Shown in pieces: positions 7,632 through 17,315 of a stretch of 64,000 nt of DNA. This DNA comes from Lolliginicoccus suaedae (GTDB lineage Bacteria; Actinomycetota; Actinomycetes; Mycobacteriales; Mycobacteriaceae), in assembly GCF_008312885.1 (NCBI RefSeq), contig NZ_VSSO01000004.1, positions 62,001 to 126,000 on the forward strand. Reading direction: 5' to 3'. A program made the position numbers and the translations under genes. The first letter of the stretch is position 1, and the number at the start of each line of letters is the position of its first letter. The notes under the pieces are model-generated. The model searched no databases and was not told where the DNA came from. It worked only from the letters and a program-made list of their open reading frames with translations.

Positions 7632-8408
7632 CTAGGCGGGAGCGGCGACCGGGTCGGGCGCGGGGCCGGTGTGAGGGCGGGATCGCTCGATGAGCGGCAG
7701 GGTGCGCAGTTGCCGCTCGAGGTGCCATTGCAGGTGCGCGGCGGTGAGGCCGCTGGCCTGGCTGCGCACCGTGGGAGTGCTGGCGAGGGCGTGGTCCCAG
7801 TGCCCGTGCACGAGGGCGCTCATCAGGGCAAGCACGTCCGCGCTGGGCGTGGCGGCACCAGCGGGCCGGCAAGCCACGCACACGGTGCCTCCTGCGGCGA
7901 CGTGGAAGGCGCGATGCGGGCCGCTGGTGCCGCAGCGGGCACAGTCCTGCAGGGCGGGCGCCCATCCGGCGAGGCCCATGGCACGCAGGAGGTAGGCGTC
8001 AAGGATCAGCTCGGAGGGGCGATCATCGGCGACGAGGGCACGCAGCGCGCCGACGGTGAGGTGGAACAGCCGCGGGGCGGGGGCGTGCTCCTCCCCGGCG
8101 AGGCGCTCGGCGGTCTCGAGGATCGCGCAGGCGGTGGTGTAGATGCCGTAGTCGGTGACGGTCTCGGCGGCGAACCCGTCGAGCACCTGCACCTGGGTGA
8201 CGATGTCGAGGTTGCGGCCGGGGTAGAGCAGCACATCGACGTGGTTGCCGGGCTCGAGGCGCGCGCCGAACTTGGAGCGGGTGCGGCGGATGCCCTTCGC
8301 GACGGCACGGACGATGCCGTGCTCGCGAGTGAGCAGGGTGAGGATGCGGTCAGCCTCGCCAAGCTTGTGCTGGCGAAGCACGATCGCGCGTTCCTGGTAT
8401 AGCCTCAC
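7632..8408 (-). CDS. recO: DNA repair protein RecO
   Basis: Recombination mediator that helps load RecA on SSB-coated DNA in the RecFOR pathway. The 258-residue protein starts with the OB fold ('[28 protein letters not shown]', '[26 protein letters not shown]'). The helical and zinc-binding part has Cys pairs in 'DCARCGTSG' and 'CVACRPAG'. GTG 8408 is chosen because the conserved domain starts three residues later; further upstream the frame is open but not conserved. It lies upstream of uppS, as in M. tuberculosis. Confidence 0.93.
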   Translation of the reverse strand: MRLYQERAIVLRQHKLGEADRILTLLTREHGIVRAVAKGIRRTRSKFGARLEPGNHVDVLLYPGRNLDIVTQVQVLDGFAAETVTDYGIYTTACAILETAERLAGEEHAPAPRLFHLTVGALRALVADDRPSELILDAYLLRAMGLAGWAPALQDCARCGTSGPHRAFHVAAGGTVCVACRPAGAATPSADVLALMSALVHGHWDHALASTPTVRSQASGLTAAHLQWHLERQLRTLPLIERSRPHTGPAPDPVAAPA

Positions 8409-8439
8409 GTGCCTAGTGTGCCATCGGGGTACGACATGT

Positions 8440-9240
8440 TCATCGCGGCGCGCGCTGGTCCGGGACCGCACGACGCGCGGGAGGCGATGCGTGCCGCTCG
8501 GGAACCTGGAACTGGTAGCCGAGCCCGCGGATGGCGCGCAGCCATTGGGGGTCATGCTCGTCGTCACCGAAGCGCTTGCGGAGCCGCGCGATGTGCACGG
8601 TGAGGGTGTTGCTGTTGGTGGCGCTGCTCCCCCACACGGCGTGGACGAGCTCGGTGCGGGGCACCACCATGCCGGGCCGCTCGGCGAGGTAGCGCAGCAG
8701 CAGGTACTCGCGGGGCGGCAGGCGGAGGCAGTCGCCGTCGATCCACATCTGCGGCGCGGCGCCGTCGATGCGGAGCCTGCCGAGATCGATGGTGCTGCGC
8801 CTGGCCTCCTGGATGGCAGCGCTATTGAGGTAGGACTGCACGATCACCGCGAGCTCCTGGGTGCGGTACGGCTTGGGCACCACGATGTTCGCCGCGGTGG
8901 AGGCGCGCGCGACGAAGTCCCCATCGCTGGGTGCCGCGGCGACAAGGATGGGCAGGTCCGGATCGCCCAGGCGCACGAGCTCGAGGAACTCCAGGGAGCT
9001 GATCAGGCCACCAACGGGGGCGAGCACGACAAGGTCGGGCCGGAGCCTGCCGACGATGAGCAAGGCCTCGGCGGGCTCGAGGCAGGCGTGCACCGTGTAG
9101 GGCTGTCCGCGCAGGCCCTCGGCGAGCGCGGTGACGGCGGCCTTGTCATCGTCGATGACGAGGACCATCGGATGGTGGCGGACGGTTGCTGGATCACTGA
9201 GCTCGGCTAGCTTGCGCGCACCAACGAACGCGACATCCAT
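8440..9240 (-). CDS. OmpR-type response regulator with degenerate receiver
   Basis: A 266-residue protein with an N-terminal receiver-like domain (about 20-130) and a C-terminal winged helix ('LPPREYLLLRYLAERPGMVVPRTELVHAVWG...TVHIARLRKRFG...IRGLGYQF'). The receiver keeps the acidic pocket ('VLVIDDDK') and the Lys ('VVPKPY'). The phosphoacceptor Asp is Ala ('PDLVVLAPVGG') and the switch Thr is also Ala ('ILVAAAPSD'), so normal phosphorylation is unlikely. It lies 74 nt after the second pstB on the same strand, with no partner kinase visible and no phoU. It may be made with the Pst transporter and regulate it without phosphorylation; this is inference. GTG 9252 is an alternative start. Confidence 0.85.
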   Translation of the reverse strand: MDVAFVGARKLAELSDPATVRHHPMVLVIDDDKAAVTALAEGLRGQPYTVHACLEPAEALLIVGRLRPDLVVLAPVGGLISSLEFLELVRLGDPDLPILVAAAPSDGDFVARASTAANIVVPKPYRTQELAVIVQSYLNSAAIQEARRSTIDLGRLRIDGAAPQMWIDGDCLRLPPREYLLLRYLAERPGMVVPRTELVHAVWGSSATNSNTLTVHIARLRKRFGDDEHDPQWLRAIRGLGYQFQVPERHASPPARRAVPDQRAPR

Positions 9241-9314
9241 GTTCGCCACCACTGCGTTGTCACTTCACTTTCTGCTCGGGCCCTGCCTGCAGCGAACGGC
9301 GCGGGCACGCACCA

Positions 9315-10208
9315 TCAGCCGAAGCGGCCGGAGATGTAGTCCTCGGTGCGCTGGTCGGCGGGGTTGGAGAAGATCTTGGCGGTCTCGTCGTACTCGACGA
9401 GGCGACCGGTGCGATCACCATGCTCGTCGGCCTCGGCAGTGAAGAAGGCGGTGCGCTGCGAGACGCGCGCGGCCTGCTGCATGTTGTGAGTGACGATGAT
9501 GATGGTGAATTCCTCGGCGAGATCGGACATCAAGTCCTCGATCTTGAGGGTGGCGATGGGATCGAGCGCGGAGCAGGGCTCGTCCATGAGGATGACCTCG
9601 GGCTTGGTGGCGATGGCCCGGGCGATGCACAGCCGCTGCTGCTGGCCGCCGGAGAGCGCGAGTGCGCTGCCCTTGAGGTTGGTCTTCACCTCGTCCCAGA
9701 TGGCGGCCTTGCGGAGGGCTTCCTCCACGAGATCGTCCATGTTGTCGACCTGCATGTTGGTCACGCGGGGGCCGTAGGCGACGTTCTCGTAGATCGACTT
9801 CGGGAAGGGGTTGGGCTTCTGGAAGACCATGCCGATGCGGCGGCGCACCTCGGTGGCGTCGACGCCCTCGCCGTAGATGTCGGTGCCCTCGAAGCGGACC
9901 ATGCCTTCGACGCGGGCGCCGGGGATCAGGTCATTCATGCGGTTGAGCGACCGGAGCACCGTGGACTTGCCGCAGCCCGAGGGGCCGATGAGGGCGGTGA
10001 CCTCGTTGCGCGCGAAGGTCATGTTCACGTCGCGCACGGCGAGGTGCTTCTTGTAGAAGACCCGGACGTCGTCGCAGGTGATGGCGGGGCCGCTGCGGCT
10101 CGCCGACCTCGCGGGGCGAGCCTCCCCCAGGTTGATGCGCAGGCCGGGCTTATCGCCAGCGCCGGTGGTGTGGGACAGGTCCGTGCCAGTTGACGTCACA
10201 TGGGCCAT
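9315..10208 (-). CDS. pstB: phosphate ABC transporter ATP-binding protein (second copy)
   Basis: ATPase of the high-affinity phosphate importer. The 297-residue protein has a 45-residue N-terminal extension, then Walker A 'GPSGCGKST', the Q-loop '[22 protein letters not shown]', signature '[16 protein letters not shown]' and Walker B '[13 protein letters not shown]'. The H-loop is '[11 protein letters not shown]'. It ends '[11 protein letters not shown]', the PstB hallmark. GAGGAG 8 nt before ATG 10208 fixes the start. It follows another complete pstB by 76 nt. The two differ in the extension and surface loops but keep all catalytic motifs, so both are probably active. It is the fifth gene of the leftward pst operon. 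Confidence 0.93.
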   Translation of the reverse strand: MAHVTSTGTDLSHTTGAGDKPGLRINLGEARPARSASRSGPAITCDDVRVFYKKHLAVRDVNMTFARNEVTALIGPSGCGKSTVLRSLNRMNDLIPGARVEGMVRFEGTDIYGEGVDATEVRRRIGMVFQKPNPFPKSIYENVAYGPRVTNMQVDNMDDLVEEALRKAAIWDEVKTNLKGSALALSGGQQQRLCIARAIATKPEVILMDEPCSALDPIATLKIEDLMSDLAEEFTIIIVTHNMQQAARVSQRTAFFTAEADEHGDRTGRLVEYDETAKIFSNPADQRTEDYISGRFG

Positions 10209-10284
10209 GGGGTTCGCTCCTCGCGTGGTGGGGTTCTCGTCGGTCCGGATGGTCGGGGTCTCCTGCCCGTCCGGGGACGCGGCG

Positions 10285-11109
10285 TCAGCCGAAGCGGCCA
10301 CTGATGTAGTCCTCGGTCCGCTTGTTGGTGGTCTTGGTGAAGATGTAGTCGGTGCTGGCGAACTCCACGAGCTCTCCAGCGCGGCGATCGCCGTCACCGT
10401 CCTCGACGCTGAAGAAGGCGGTCTTGTCAGACACTCGCGCCGCCTGCTGCATGTTGTGCGTCACGATCACGATGCTGAAGGATCCCGCGAGCTCGCGGAT
10501 GAGATCCTCGATCTTCAGGGTAGCGATCGGATCGAGCGCTGAACAGGGCTCGTCCATGAGCAGCACCTCGGGCTCGACGGCGATCGCGCGGGCGATGCAC
10601 AGGCGCTGCTGCTGCCCGCCAGAGATTGCGGTGCCGCTTTCCTTGAGCTTCTTGTGCACCTCGTCCCAGAGGCCAGCACGCCGCAGCGAGTTCTCGACGA
10701 GGTCATCCATGTTGCCCTTGTAGCCGTTGAGGCGGGGGCCGAAGGCGACATTGTCGTAGATCGACATCTGGAATGGGTTGGGGCGCTGGAAGACCATGCC
10801 GATTCGGCGGCGCACCTCGCCCCCATCGATATCGGACTCGTAGATGTTCTCGCCGTTGAAGCGGATCTCGCCGTCGACGCTGGCGCCGGGCACGAGGTCG
10901 TTCATGCGGTTGAGCGACCGGAGCAGCGTGGACTTGCCGCAGCCGGAGGGGCCGATGAACGCGGTGACCTCGTTGCGGTTGATGGCGAAGCTCACATCCC
11001 GCAGAGCGGTGAAGCTGCCGTACTTGACCGATACCTGATCGATCTCGAAGACCGCATCCTTGGCGGCAGCGGACGACACGGTCGAGCCGGTGGATTCCTG
11101 CACTGTCAT
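10285..11109 (-). CDS. pstB: phosphate ABC transporter ATP-binding protein (first copy)
   Basis: ATPase subunit that powers PstCA. The 274-residue protein has Walker A 'GPSGCGKST', Q-loop '[22 protein letters not shown]', signature '[16 protein letters not shown]', Walker B '[13 protein letters not shown]', H-loop '[11 protein letters not shown]' and C-terminal '[11 protein letters not shown]'. Start ATG 11109 follows 5 nt after the pstA stop, with GGAAG upstream. Unlike the second copy it lacks a long N-terminal extension and matches the usual PstB length, so this is probably the ancestral subunit and the next gene a tandem duplicate. Confidence 0.94.
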   Translation of the reverse strand: MTVQESTGSTVSSAAAKDAVFEIDQVSVKYGSFTALRDVSFAINRNEVTAFIGPSGCGKSTLLRSLNRMNDLVPGASVDGEIRFNGENIYESDIDGGEVRRRIGMVFQRPNPFQMSIYDNVAFGPRLNGYKGNMDDLVENSLRRAGLWDEVHKKLKESGTAISGGQQQRLCIARAIAVEPEVLLMDEPCSALDPIATLKIEDLIRELAGSFSIVIVTHNMQQAARVSDKTAFFSVEDGDGDRRAGELVEFASTDYIFTKTTNKRTEDYISGRFG

Positions 11110-11114
11110 CACTA

Positions 11115-12026
11115 TCACTTCCGCTTGTTGGATCGGGCACCGATGACGCGGGCGGCAATGATCATGATAAGGACGAGGCCGAACAGGCTGAGCGCGCCAC
11201 CGAAGGCTCGCTCGAGGCCCGCCTCGAAGGGCTGCCGGGCACCGTTGTAGATCTGCAGCGGCACGGCGGCCTGGGGATCGCCCTGGAACGTCGTCACGAG
11301 GAACACGGAGCCGAGCGCCGTGAGGATGAGTGGCGCGGTCTCGCCGATGCCTCGTGCCACCGCCAGCATGGAGCCGGTGATCAGGCCGGGGCCAGCAGCG
11401 GGCAGCACGGTGCGCATGATGGTCTGCGCCTTGCCCGCGCCGAGGCCGTAGGAAGCGTTGCGCCACTCGTCGGGAACGAGCTTGAGCATCTCCTCGGCGG
11501 AGCGGGTGACGATGGGCAGCATGATGATGGCGATGGCGACGGCCGCGGCGAAGGTGCCGAAGCCGAGCGAGACCCATCCCGAGACCAGGAGCCCGTAGAC
11601 GAACAGGCCGACGAAGATCGAGGGGATGCCGGTCATGACGTCGGTGAAGAACCGGATCACCATGGAGAGCTTGCCCGTGCCGTACTCGACGAGGTAGATC
11701 GCGGTGGCGATGCCCAGGGGAACGGCCATGAGGATGGCGAGGCCCGTGATGTAGAGGGTTCCGAAGAAGCCGGCCAGGTAGCCGCCGCCCTCGCGCGTAT
11801 AGGGGGGCTCGTTCTCGGTGAAGAACTCGAGGCCGATCACGCCTGCGCCCCGGTAGGCGATGTAGGAGATGATGAGGACCAGCGGGATTGCCGCGATGGC
11901 CATGCCTGCGGTCAGCAGGCCGCTGAAGATCGTGTTCGAGATGGTGCGCCGACCGGCATTGCCGGCCCGGTTGCGCAGGCTGCGATGCTCCGCGCCGGGG
12001 GTGGGCTTATCGAGCTGGGTGGTCAT
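11115..12026 (-). CDS. pstA: phosphate ABC transporter permease PstA
   Basis: One of two membrane subunits of the phosphate importer. The 303-residue protein has about six membrane helices ('[19 protein letters not shown]', '[20 protein letters not shown]', '[15 protein letters not shown]', '[17 protein letters not shown]', 'SVFLVTTF', '[16 protein letters not shown]'). The ABC-permease coupling loop is '[29 protein letters not shown]'. ATG 12026 overlaps the pstC stop (ATGA), so the two permeases are translationally coupled. Confidence 0.94.
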   Translation of the reverse strand: MTTQLDKPTPGAEHRSLRNRAGNAGRRTISNTIFSGLLTAGMAIAAIPLVLIISYIAYRGAGVIGLEFFTENEPPYTREGGGYLAGFFGTLYITGLAILMAVPLGIATAIYLVEYGTGKLSMVIRFFTDVMTGIPSIFVGLFVYGLLVSGWVSLGFGTFAAAVAIAIIMLPIVTRSAEEMLKLVPDEWRNASYGLGAGKAQTIMRTVLPAAGPGLITGSMLAVARGIGETAPLILTALGSVFLVTTFQGDPQAAVPLQIYNGARQPFEAGLERAFGGALSLFGLVLIMIIAARVIGARSNKRK

Positions 12027-13012
12027 ACTGCTGAGTCTCCCGTCATGCGACCGAGCCGCCATACGATGATGCGAGCGACAACGTTGACGATCATGGTGAC
12101 GACGAACAGCGCCACACCGATCGCCATGAGGCCCCGGACAGTCTCCGGAGTGGCGTCCTGGAAGGTCGCGGCGATGTGCGCGGCCATGGAGTCACCGCCC
12201 TGGACGAGGCTGGAGCTGATCTTCTGCGTGCTACCGATGAGGAACAGCACGGCGACGGTCTCGCCGAGCGCGCGGCCAAGCCCGAGCATGGTGCCACCGA
12301 CGATGCCGGACAGGCTCGACGGCAGGATGACCTTGCGGATGACCTCGAATCGGGTCGCGCCGAGGCCGTAGGCGGCGTGCTGCTGCTCGATCGGGTTGAC
12401 GAGGAATACCTCGCGGAAGATCGCGGTCATGATCGGCAGGATCATGATGGCGAGCACGATGCCGGCGCTGAGGTAGCTGGTGCCGAAGACAGGGCCCTCG
12501 AGAAGGAAGAACCAGCCGAAGACATCGGCGAGCGGCTCGAGGACGAAGGGCCGCAGCACGTTGGGCATGAACCAGAAGAAGCCCCACATGCCGAAGATGA
12601 TGGACGGCACCGCGGCGAGCAGCTCGACGCTGTAGGAGAGCGGACCACGAAGCTTGCTCGGGGCGAGCTGCGTGAGGTAGAGCGCCACCCCGATGGCGAG
12701 CGGCAGGGCGATCACGATGGCGATCAGCGAAGTGACCAGCGTGCCGTAGATGAACGGCCAGGCACCGTACGTGCCGGTGATCTCGTCGCGTGAGTATCCG
12801 GCTTCCCAGTCCGTTCCGAAGAGGAATCCGAAGAAGCCCTCCTTCTGGAAGATCGGCCATGCGTCCTGGGTGGTGCGGATGACCATCAGGGCGAGGATGA
12901 TCAGGACGGTGGTGGCCGCGATGGCCATCGTCCAGCGGAATATGGGGTCTGCGAAGCGACCGCGGGAGCGGTTTCGCAATTCGGGACCACTAGGTGGTGT
13001 GAGTACCGACAT
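12023..13012 (-). CDS. pstC: phosphate ABC transporter permease PstC
   Basis: Membrane subunit of the phosphate importer, 329 residues with about six helices. The first helix is near residues 30-45 ('AIAATTVLIILALMVI'). The coupling loop is 'HAAYGLGATRFEVIRKVILPSSLSGIVGG', followed by 'ALGETVAVLFLIG', typical of PstC. A GGAG about 10 nt upstream supports ATG 13012. The gap of 117 nt from pstS contains a strong hairpin that may separate the expression level of pstS from the membrane subunits. Confidence 0.94.
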   Translation of the reverse strand: MSVLTPPSGPELRNRSRGRFADPIFRWTMAIAATTVLIILALMVIRTTQDAWPIFQKEGFFGFLFGTDWEAGYSRDEITGTYGAWPFIYGTLVTSLIAIVIALPLAIGVALYLTQLAPSKLRGPLSYSVELLAAVPSIIFGMWGFFWFMPNVLRPFVLEPLADVFGWFFLLEGPVFGTSYLSAGIVLAIMILPIMTAIFREVFLVNPIEQQHAAYGLGATRFEVIRKVILPSSLSGIVGGTMLGLGRALGETVAVLFLIGSTQKISSSLVQGGDSMAAHIAATFQDATPETVRGLMAIGVALFVVTMIVNVVARIIVWRLGRMTGDSAV

Positions 13013-13067
13013 GGGGTCTTGTCTCCGTATGTCTGCGTCGGGGCAAGGGTGGTGCTGGGGACGCGGT

Positions 13068-13099
13068 CCAGCGCGGCCGGCGATGACCGGCCGCGCTGG
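13068..13099 (-). promoter_or_regulatory. 13-bp perfect hairpin between pstS and pstC
   Basis: Arms 13068-13080 (CCAGCGCGGCCGG on the plus strand) and 13087-13099 pair perfectly around a 6-nt loop. There is no T-run after it on the minus strand, so it is more likely an mRNA-stabilising or attenuating stem that raises pstS over pstC than a full terminator. That role is inferred from the common pattern of binding protein in excess of permease. Confidence 0.6.
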
Positions 13100-13129
13100 G
13101 GTTCTACCGCCTAGCAGTCACTGAACGAG

Positions 13130-14200
13130 TCAGTTCTGCGAGTTGATGCGCTCGACCTGCTCGAGGACGCGATCCTTGAGGCCGTCGCCCATCGGGGCGT
13201 AGCCAAGCTCGAGAGCGAGGTCATCGGCTTCCTGGTCGGTGAGGACCCAGGTCCAGTAGTCCTTGAGCATCTCGGCGGTGTTCTCGTCGTAGCCGCACTC
13301 GTAGGCGAAGATCCAGTTGGTGCCGGTGATCGGGTAGCCCTCGCCACCGATGCCATCGATGGTGAACTGGAACGACTCGGGGATCTCCGCTTCCTCGGAG
13401 GCCGCGGTGGTGGCCTCGAGGGTCGGGTAGATCGCGTTGCCATCCGAGTTGACGACGGCCGCCTGGGGCAGGCCCAGCTCGAGCGCGTACGCCTGGTTCA
13501 CGTACCCGATCGCGCCACTGTTCTGCTCGACCTGGCCGGAGACGCCCTCGTTGCCCTGGCCACCGATGGTGCCGTTCGCCCACTGGACCTCGGTGCCCTC
13601 GCCGAACTCATCGGCCCACTCCGCATCCTCGGTCGTGAGGAAATGAGTGAACACGAAGGTGGTGCCGGAGCCGTCCGAGCGATGCACGGGGATGATGTCG
13701 AGGTCAGGCAGGTCCATGTCCGGGTTGAGTTCCTGGATCGCCTGATCGTTGTAGTTGGTGATGTCGCGGGAGTAGATGTCGGCGATCACCTCAGGAGTGA
13801 GGACCATGCCATCGAGCGCCGGGTCGTTGAACACCATGGCGACCGACCCGAAGATGACGGGGAACTGGATGGCCTCGCAGCCGCGGCCGTCGGTGGCCTC
13901 CTGGAGGGCCTCATCGGTGAGGAAGCGCTCGGAGGAGCCGAAGTCGACGGTCTGGCGCAGGAACTGCTCGATGCCGCCGCCGGAGCCGATGCTCTGGTAG
14001 TTGATGCGCACGCCGGGCTCGGTCTGCTGGTAGGAAGCAGCCCACTCCTGGAAGACCGGGTTCGGGAAGGACGCGCCAGCACCCGTCAAGGTGCCGCTGA
14101 GCGAGCCCTCGCCCCCACCGTTGTCACTGCTGCAGGCCGCGCCGAATGCCACGACCGGCACGGTCGCGCCGAGGGCGACCAGGGAACGCCACTTGCCCAT
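13130..14200 (-). CDS. pstS: phosphate-binding lipoprotein PstS
   Basis: Extracytoplasmic phosphate receptor of the Pst system. The 356-residue precursor has a signal peptide with lipobox Cys23 ('AFGAACSS'), then a PstS/PBP-like fold beginning 'LTGAGASFPNPVFQEW'. Phosphate-contact regions include 'GSGGGIEQF', 'DFGSSE' and 'VHRSDGSGTTFVFT'. The ATG at 14200 has an excellent AAGGAG 7 nt upstream; further upstream the frame is open but unconserved. It is the first gene of the operon, preceded by repeated GTTCA-type heptamers that resemble PHO boxes. Confidence 0.95.
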   Translation of the reverse strand: MGKWRSLVALGATVPVVAFGAACSSDNGGGEGSLSGTLTGAGASFPNPVFQEWAASYQQTEPGVRINYQSIGSGGGIEQFLRQTVDFGSSERFLTDEALQEATDGRGCEAIQFPVIFGSVAMVFNDPALDGMVLTPEVIADIYSRDITNYNDQAIQELNPDMDLPDLDIIPVHRSDGSGTTFVFTHFLTTEDAEWADEFGEGTEVQWANGTIGGQGNEGVSGQVEQNSGAIGYVNQAYALELGLPQAAVVNSDGNAIYPTLEATTAASEEAEIPESFQFTIDGIGGEGYPITGTNWIFAYECGYDENTAEMLKDYWTWVLTDQEADDLALELGYAPMGDGLKDRVLEQVERINSQN

Positions 14201-14252
14201 GCTTTTTCTCCTTGGAAGAGTTCGTTCTCGTTTCGGCGGTTCCGCCAACCAA

Positions 14253-14310
14253 GGTGAACGTAACCGGTTCGCATGAACGAGGAGTGCCTGTAGGCAAACG
14301 CAAGGTGAAC
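14253..14310 (-). promoter_or_regulatory. PHO-box-like direct repeats upstream of pstS
   Basis: On the minus strand GTTCACC occurs at 14304-14310 and 14253-14259, and GTTCATG at 14272-14278. GTTTGCC (14293-14299) and GGCACTC (14282-14288) continue an 11-nt register from the first copy. Actinobacterial PhoP/RegX3-type regulators bind GTTCA-containing direct repeats with 11-nt spacing, so this is a likely phosphate-starvation control site. Binding is inferred from pattern and place. Confidence 0.6.
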
Positions 14311-14383
14311 AGAGCCGATCGCCGCAATGAACCTCTTCGGGGCACGTGTCCTGGGACACAAGGACAAGGGCGTCCGGTTCGCC

Positions 14384-15292
14384 CTAGAAGCCCAGCTTTC
14401 CCAGCTGTTTGGGATCCCGTTGCCAATCCTTTGCCACCTTGACATGCATGTCGAGGAACACCTTGGTGCCGAAGATCCGCTCGAGCTGCGCCCGGGCCGC
14501 GCTGCCCACGGCGCGCAACCGGGTGCCACCCTTGCCGATGATGATGGACTTCTGGCTAGGCCGCTCGACGTAGAGGTTCGCGAAGATGGTCAGCACCGGC
14601 TGGCCCTTCTTGTTGGTGCTGTCCTTGAGCTCCTCGATGACCACCGCGAGGGAGTGGGGCAGCTCATCGCGCACGCCCTCGAGCGCCGCCTCGCGGATCA
14701 GCTCGGCCATGAGCACGATCTCGGGCTCGTCGGTCAGCTCCCCCTCGGGATACAGCGCCGGGCCCTCGGGCATCATCGTGCGCAGCAGCTCGGTGAAGCG
14801 CTCGACGTTCTCGCCGGTCTTCGCCGAGACCGGGATGACCTCGGCCTTGTCGCCGAGCTGCTTGGACACGGCGATGAGCTGCTCGATGACCTCGGCCTTC
14901 GATACCTTGTCGATCTTCGTGACGACCCCGATCACCGGCGTGCGGGGCGCCACCGACTGGAGCTGCTCGAGGATCCAGCGATCGCCGGGACCGATCTTCT
15001 CGTTCGCCGGGATGCACACGCCCACGGCATCGACCTCGGCGTAGGTATCGCGCACGAGGTCATTGAGCCGCTGGCCGAGGAGGGTGCGGGGGCGATGCAG
15101 GCCGGGGGTGTCGACCATCACGATCTGCCCATCCTCGCGGTGGATGATGCCGCGGATGGTGTGGCGGGTGGTCTGCGGGCGCGAGGAGGTGATGGCGATC
15201 TTGGTGCCCACGAGCGCATTGGTCAACGTTGACTTGCCCGTGTTGGGGCGGCCGACGAGGCAGACGAACCCGGATCGGAAATCAGTGGTCAT
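14384..15292 (-). CDS. era: GTPase Era
   Basis: Ribosome-associated GTPase for 16S rRNA 3' end maturation and 30S assembly. The 302-residue protein has G1 'GRPNTGKST', G2 region '[10 protein letters not shown]', G3 'DTPG', G4 'TKID' and G5 'VSAKTGEN'. It ends in a KH domain ('[38 protein letters not shown]'). ATG 15292 lies inside the end of the upstream CorC-like gene (11-nt overlap), with AAAGGAA 8 nt before it. It ends the leftward phoH-ybeY-corC-era run, a group linked by ribosome maturation. Confidence 0.95.
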   Translation of the reverse strand: MTTDFRSGFVCLVGRPNTGKSTLTNALVGTKIAITSSRPQTTRHTIRGIIHREDGQIVMVDTPGLHRPRTLLGQRLNDLVRDTYAEVDAVGVCIPANEKIGPGDRWILEQLQSVAPRTPVIGVVTKIDKVSKAEVIEQLIAVSKQLGDKAEVIPVSAKTGENVERFTELLRTMMPEGPALYPEGELTDEPEIVLMAELIREAALEGVRDELPHSLAVVIEELKDSTNKKGQPVLTIFANLYVERPSQKSIIIGKGGTRLRAVGSAARAQLERIFGTKVFLDMHVKVAKDWQRDPKQLGKLGF

Positions 15293-16670
15293 GGTGGTGT
15301 TCCTTTGTCTTGTCCGGGTGTGGGCTGGCATCTGCCGTGGCTTCGCCGGGTCGAGCATCGTCGCTCTCGGTGGCCCCGGGCTCATCGTCGACTTCCCGGC
15401 TCGCGAGCACGGTATGGATGCGGACCCTGCCGCGCAGGTCCTTGCCCCCCTCGGCGATCAGCCGGATGCCGTTGATCCGAACCTCGGAGCCGGGCAGCGG
15501 GACACGTCCTAGCTCGTGCGCGAGCAGTCCACCGACGGTCTCGACGTCCTCCTCGATCCGCTCGTCGAATAGTTCGCCGAGATCATCGATGGAGATGCGC
15601 GCCGAAACCCGGAACATGCCATCCTCGAGCGAAACCACGGGGGGCGTCTCGTCCGTATCGTACTCGTCGGCGATCTCGCCCACGATCTCCTCGAGGATGT
15701 CCTCGATCGTCACGATGCCTGCCACGCCCCCGTACTCATCGACGAGGACGACCATATGGTTGCGGTCGCGCTGCATGTCGGCGAGCAACACGTCGAGCGG
15801 CTTGGTATCGGGGACGAACACCGCGGGCCGCATCAGTTCCCGCACGAGGACGCTGCGCCCGCCATCGACCGCCGTGTATGTCTTGGTCACCAGGTCCTTC
15901 AGATAGACGACACCGCGGATGTCGTCGACGTTCGAACCGACCACGGGGATGCGCGAGTGCCCGCTGCGGATCGCCAGCGATGTGGCCTGCCCCGCATGCT
16001 TGTCCTGCTCGATCCACACCATCTCGGTGCGCGGCACCATCACTTCCCGCGCGATCGTGTCACCCAGGTCGAACACGGACTGGATCATGCGATGCTCGTC
16101 CGCCGCGACGACACCACGCTCCTGCGCGAGGTCCACGAGCTCGCGCAGCTCGATCTCGGAGGTGAACGGACCATGCCGGAAGCCCTTGCCCGGGGTGACG
16201 GCGTTGCCCAGCAGGATCATGCCCCGCATGAGCGGGCCCAGCAGCGTGCCCAGGACGCGCAGCGGGAAGGCGACCGCGGCCGAGATGCCGTAGGCGTGCT
16301 GGCGGCCCAAGGTGCGCGGCCCCACGCCGATGAGCACGTAGGACACGACGACCATGACGATGGCGCTGAGCACGAGCGCCCAGTGCGTCTCGAGCCGGTC
16401 GAGGAGAAGGGACGCGAGCAGCACCGTCGAGCCGATCTCGCAGACCACTCGCAGCAGGATCGCGAGGTTGATGTATTCCGCGCGGTCATCGACGAGACGG
16501 CGCAGACCCCGCGAACCGGTGGCTCCCGACTCGGAGAGCTCCTGGACGCGCGCCACCGACAGAGTATTGAGGGCGGCATCGATGGCGGCGAAGACACCGC
16601 CGAGAAGGACCAGAAGGGCAATGATGGCGAGCAGCATGGCGTCGACGCTTTCCGTGGCCGGTCCCGTCAC
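15282..16670 (-). CDS. CNNM/CorC-family transporter-like protein (hemolysin C homologue)
   Basis: Membrane protein with cytoplasmic CBS domains, homologous to Rv2366c; the family is tied to Mg2+/Co2+ export. N-terminal DUF21 part with about four helices ('[22 protein letters not shown]', '[21 protein letters not shown]'). A CBS pair runs about 200-330 ('[13 protein letters not shown]', '[21 protein letters not shown]', '[30 protein letters not shown]'). A C-terminal CorC/HlyC domain ('[22 protein letters not shown]') and an acidic/His tail follow. GTG 16670 overlaps the ybeY stop by 4 nt. Transport has not been shown for this group; the substrate is open. Confidence 0.9.
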   Translation of the reverse strand: MTGPATESVDAMLLAIIALLVLLGGVFAAIDAALNTLSVARVQELSESGATGSRGLRRLVDDRAEYINLAILLRVVCEIGSTVLLASLLLDRLETHWALVLSAIVMVVVSYVLIGVGPRTLGRQHAYGISAAVAFPLRVLGTLLGPLMRGMILLGNAVTPGKGFRHGPFTSEIELRELVDLAQERGVVAADEHRMIQSVFDLGDTIAREVMVPRTEMVWIEQDKHAGQATSLAIRSGHSRIPVVGSNVDDIRGVVYLKDLVTKTYTAVDGGRSVLVRELMRPAVFVPDTKPLDVLLADMQRDRNHMVVLVDEYGGVAGIVTIEDILEEIVGEIADEYDTDETPPVVSLEDGMFRVSARISIDDLGELFDERIEEDVETVGGLLAHELGRVPLPGSEVRINGIRLIAEGGKDLRGRVRIHTVLASREVDDEPGATESDDARPGEATADASPHPDKTKEHHHDH

Positions 16671-17212
16671 CGATCCGAGGAGTCGTCGAGGAGACCGACC
16701 TTGCCGAGCAGGCGCCTGTCCCGCTCGACCTGCGCGGCCTTGCGGGCCTTCTCCTCCTGCGCGGCGACCCAGTCCGCGAGCAGCTGGTTCTGCAGCCCGA
16801 ACATCTCTTTCTCCTCGTCCGGCTCGGCGTGGTCGTAGCCGAGCAGGTGGAGGACCCCATGCACGGTGAGGACGGCGAGCTCATGCTCGGGCGAGTGCCC
16901 TGCTTGCTCGGCCTGCTCGGCCGCTACCTGGGGGCAGATGATGATATCGCCGAGCATCGCTGGACCTGGATCCGCGGCATCGGGACGCCCGCCCGGGGTC
17001 AGCTCATCCATCGGGAAGGACATCACGTCGGTGGGGCCGGGCAGGTCCATCCACTGCACGTGCAGCTCCGCCATGGTCTCCTTGTCCACGAAGACCATCG
17101 ACAGCTCCGCGGCCGGGTGCACATCGAGACGGTCGAGGGCATATCGCGCCACCGCCATCAGGCGCTTAGCCGGTACTGCCACGCCGCTCTCGTTGCTGAC
17201 TTCGATGCTCAC
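16667..17212 (-). CDS. ybeY: endoribonuclease YbeY
   Basis: Metal-dependent RNase for 16S rRNA maturation and late 70S quality control. The zinc-binding signature '[11 protein letters not shown]' is complete, and '[12 protein letters not shown]' and 'LGDIIICP' are family hallmarks. The 181-residue protein is slightly longer than usual because of a basic C-terminal tail. The start is GTG 17212. It is followed with overlap by the CorC-like gene and preceded by phoH, the usual order. Confidence 0.94.
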   Translation of the reverse strand: MSIEVSNESGVAVPAKRLMAVARYALDRLDVHPAAELSMVFVDKETMAELHVQWMDLPGPTDVMSFPMDELTPGGRPDAADPGPAMLGDIIICPQVAAEQAEQAGHSPEHELAVLTVHGVLHLLGYDHAEPDEEKEMFGLQNQLLADWVAAQEEKARKAAQVERDRRLLGKVGLLDDSSDR

Positions 17213-17315
17213 CCTGCGGTGCTACCTTTCATGGTTCTGCTGGCCCAGTGATCATGCCGCGAGCGCGATGCGCTGCCGACGGTGCTCATACCCTACCGCC
17301 CGCGCGCGGCGGCTC

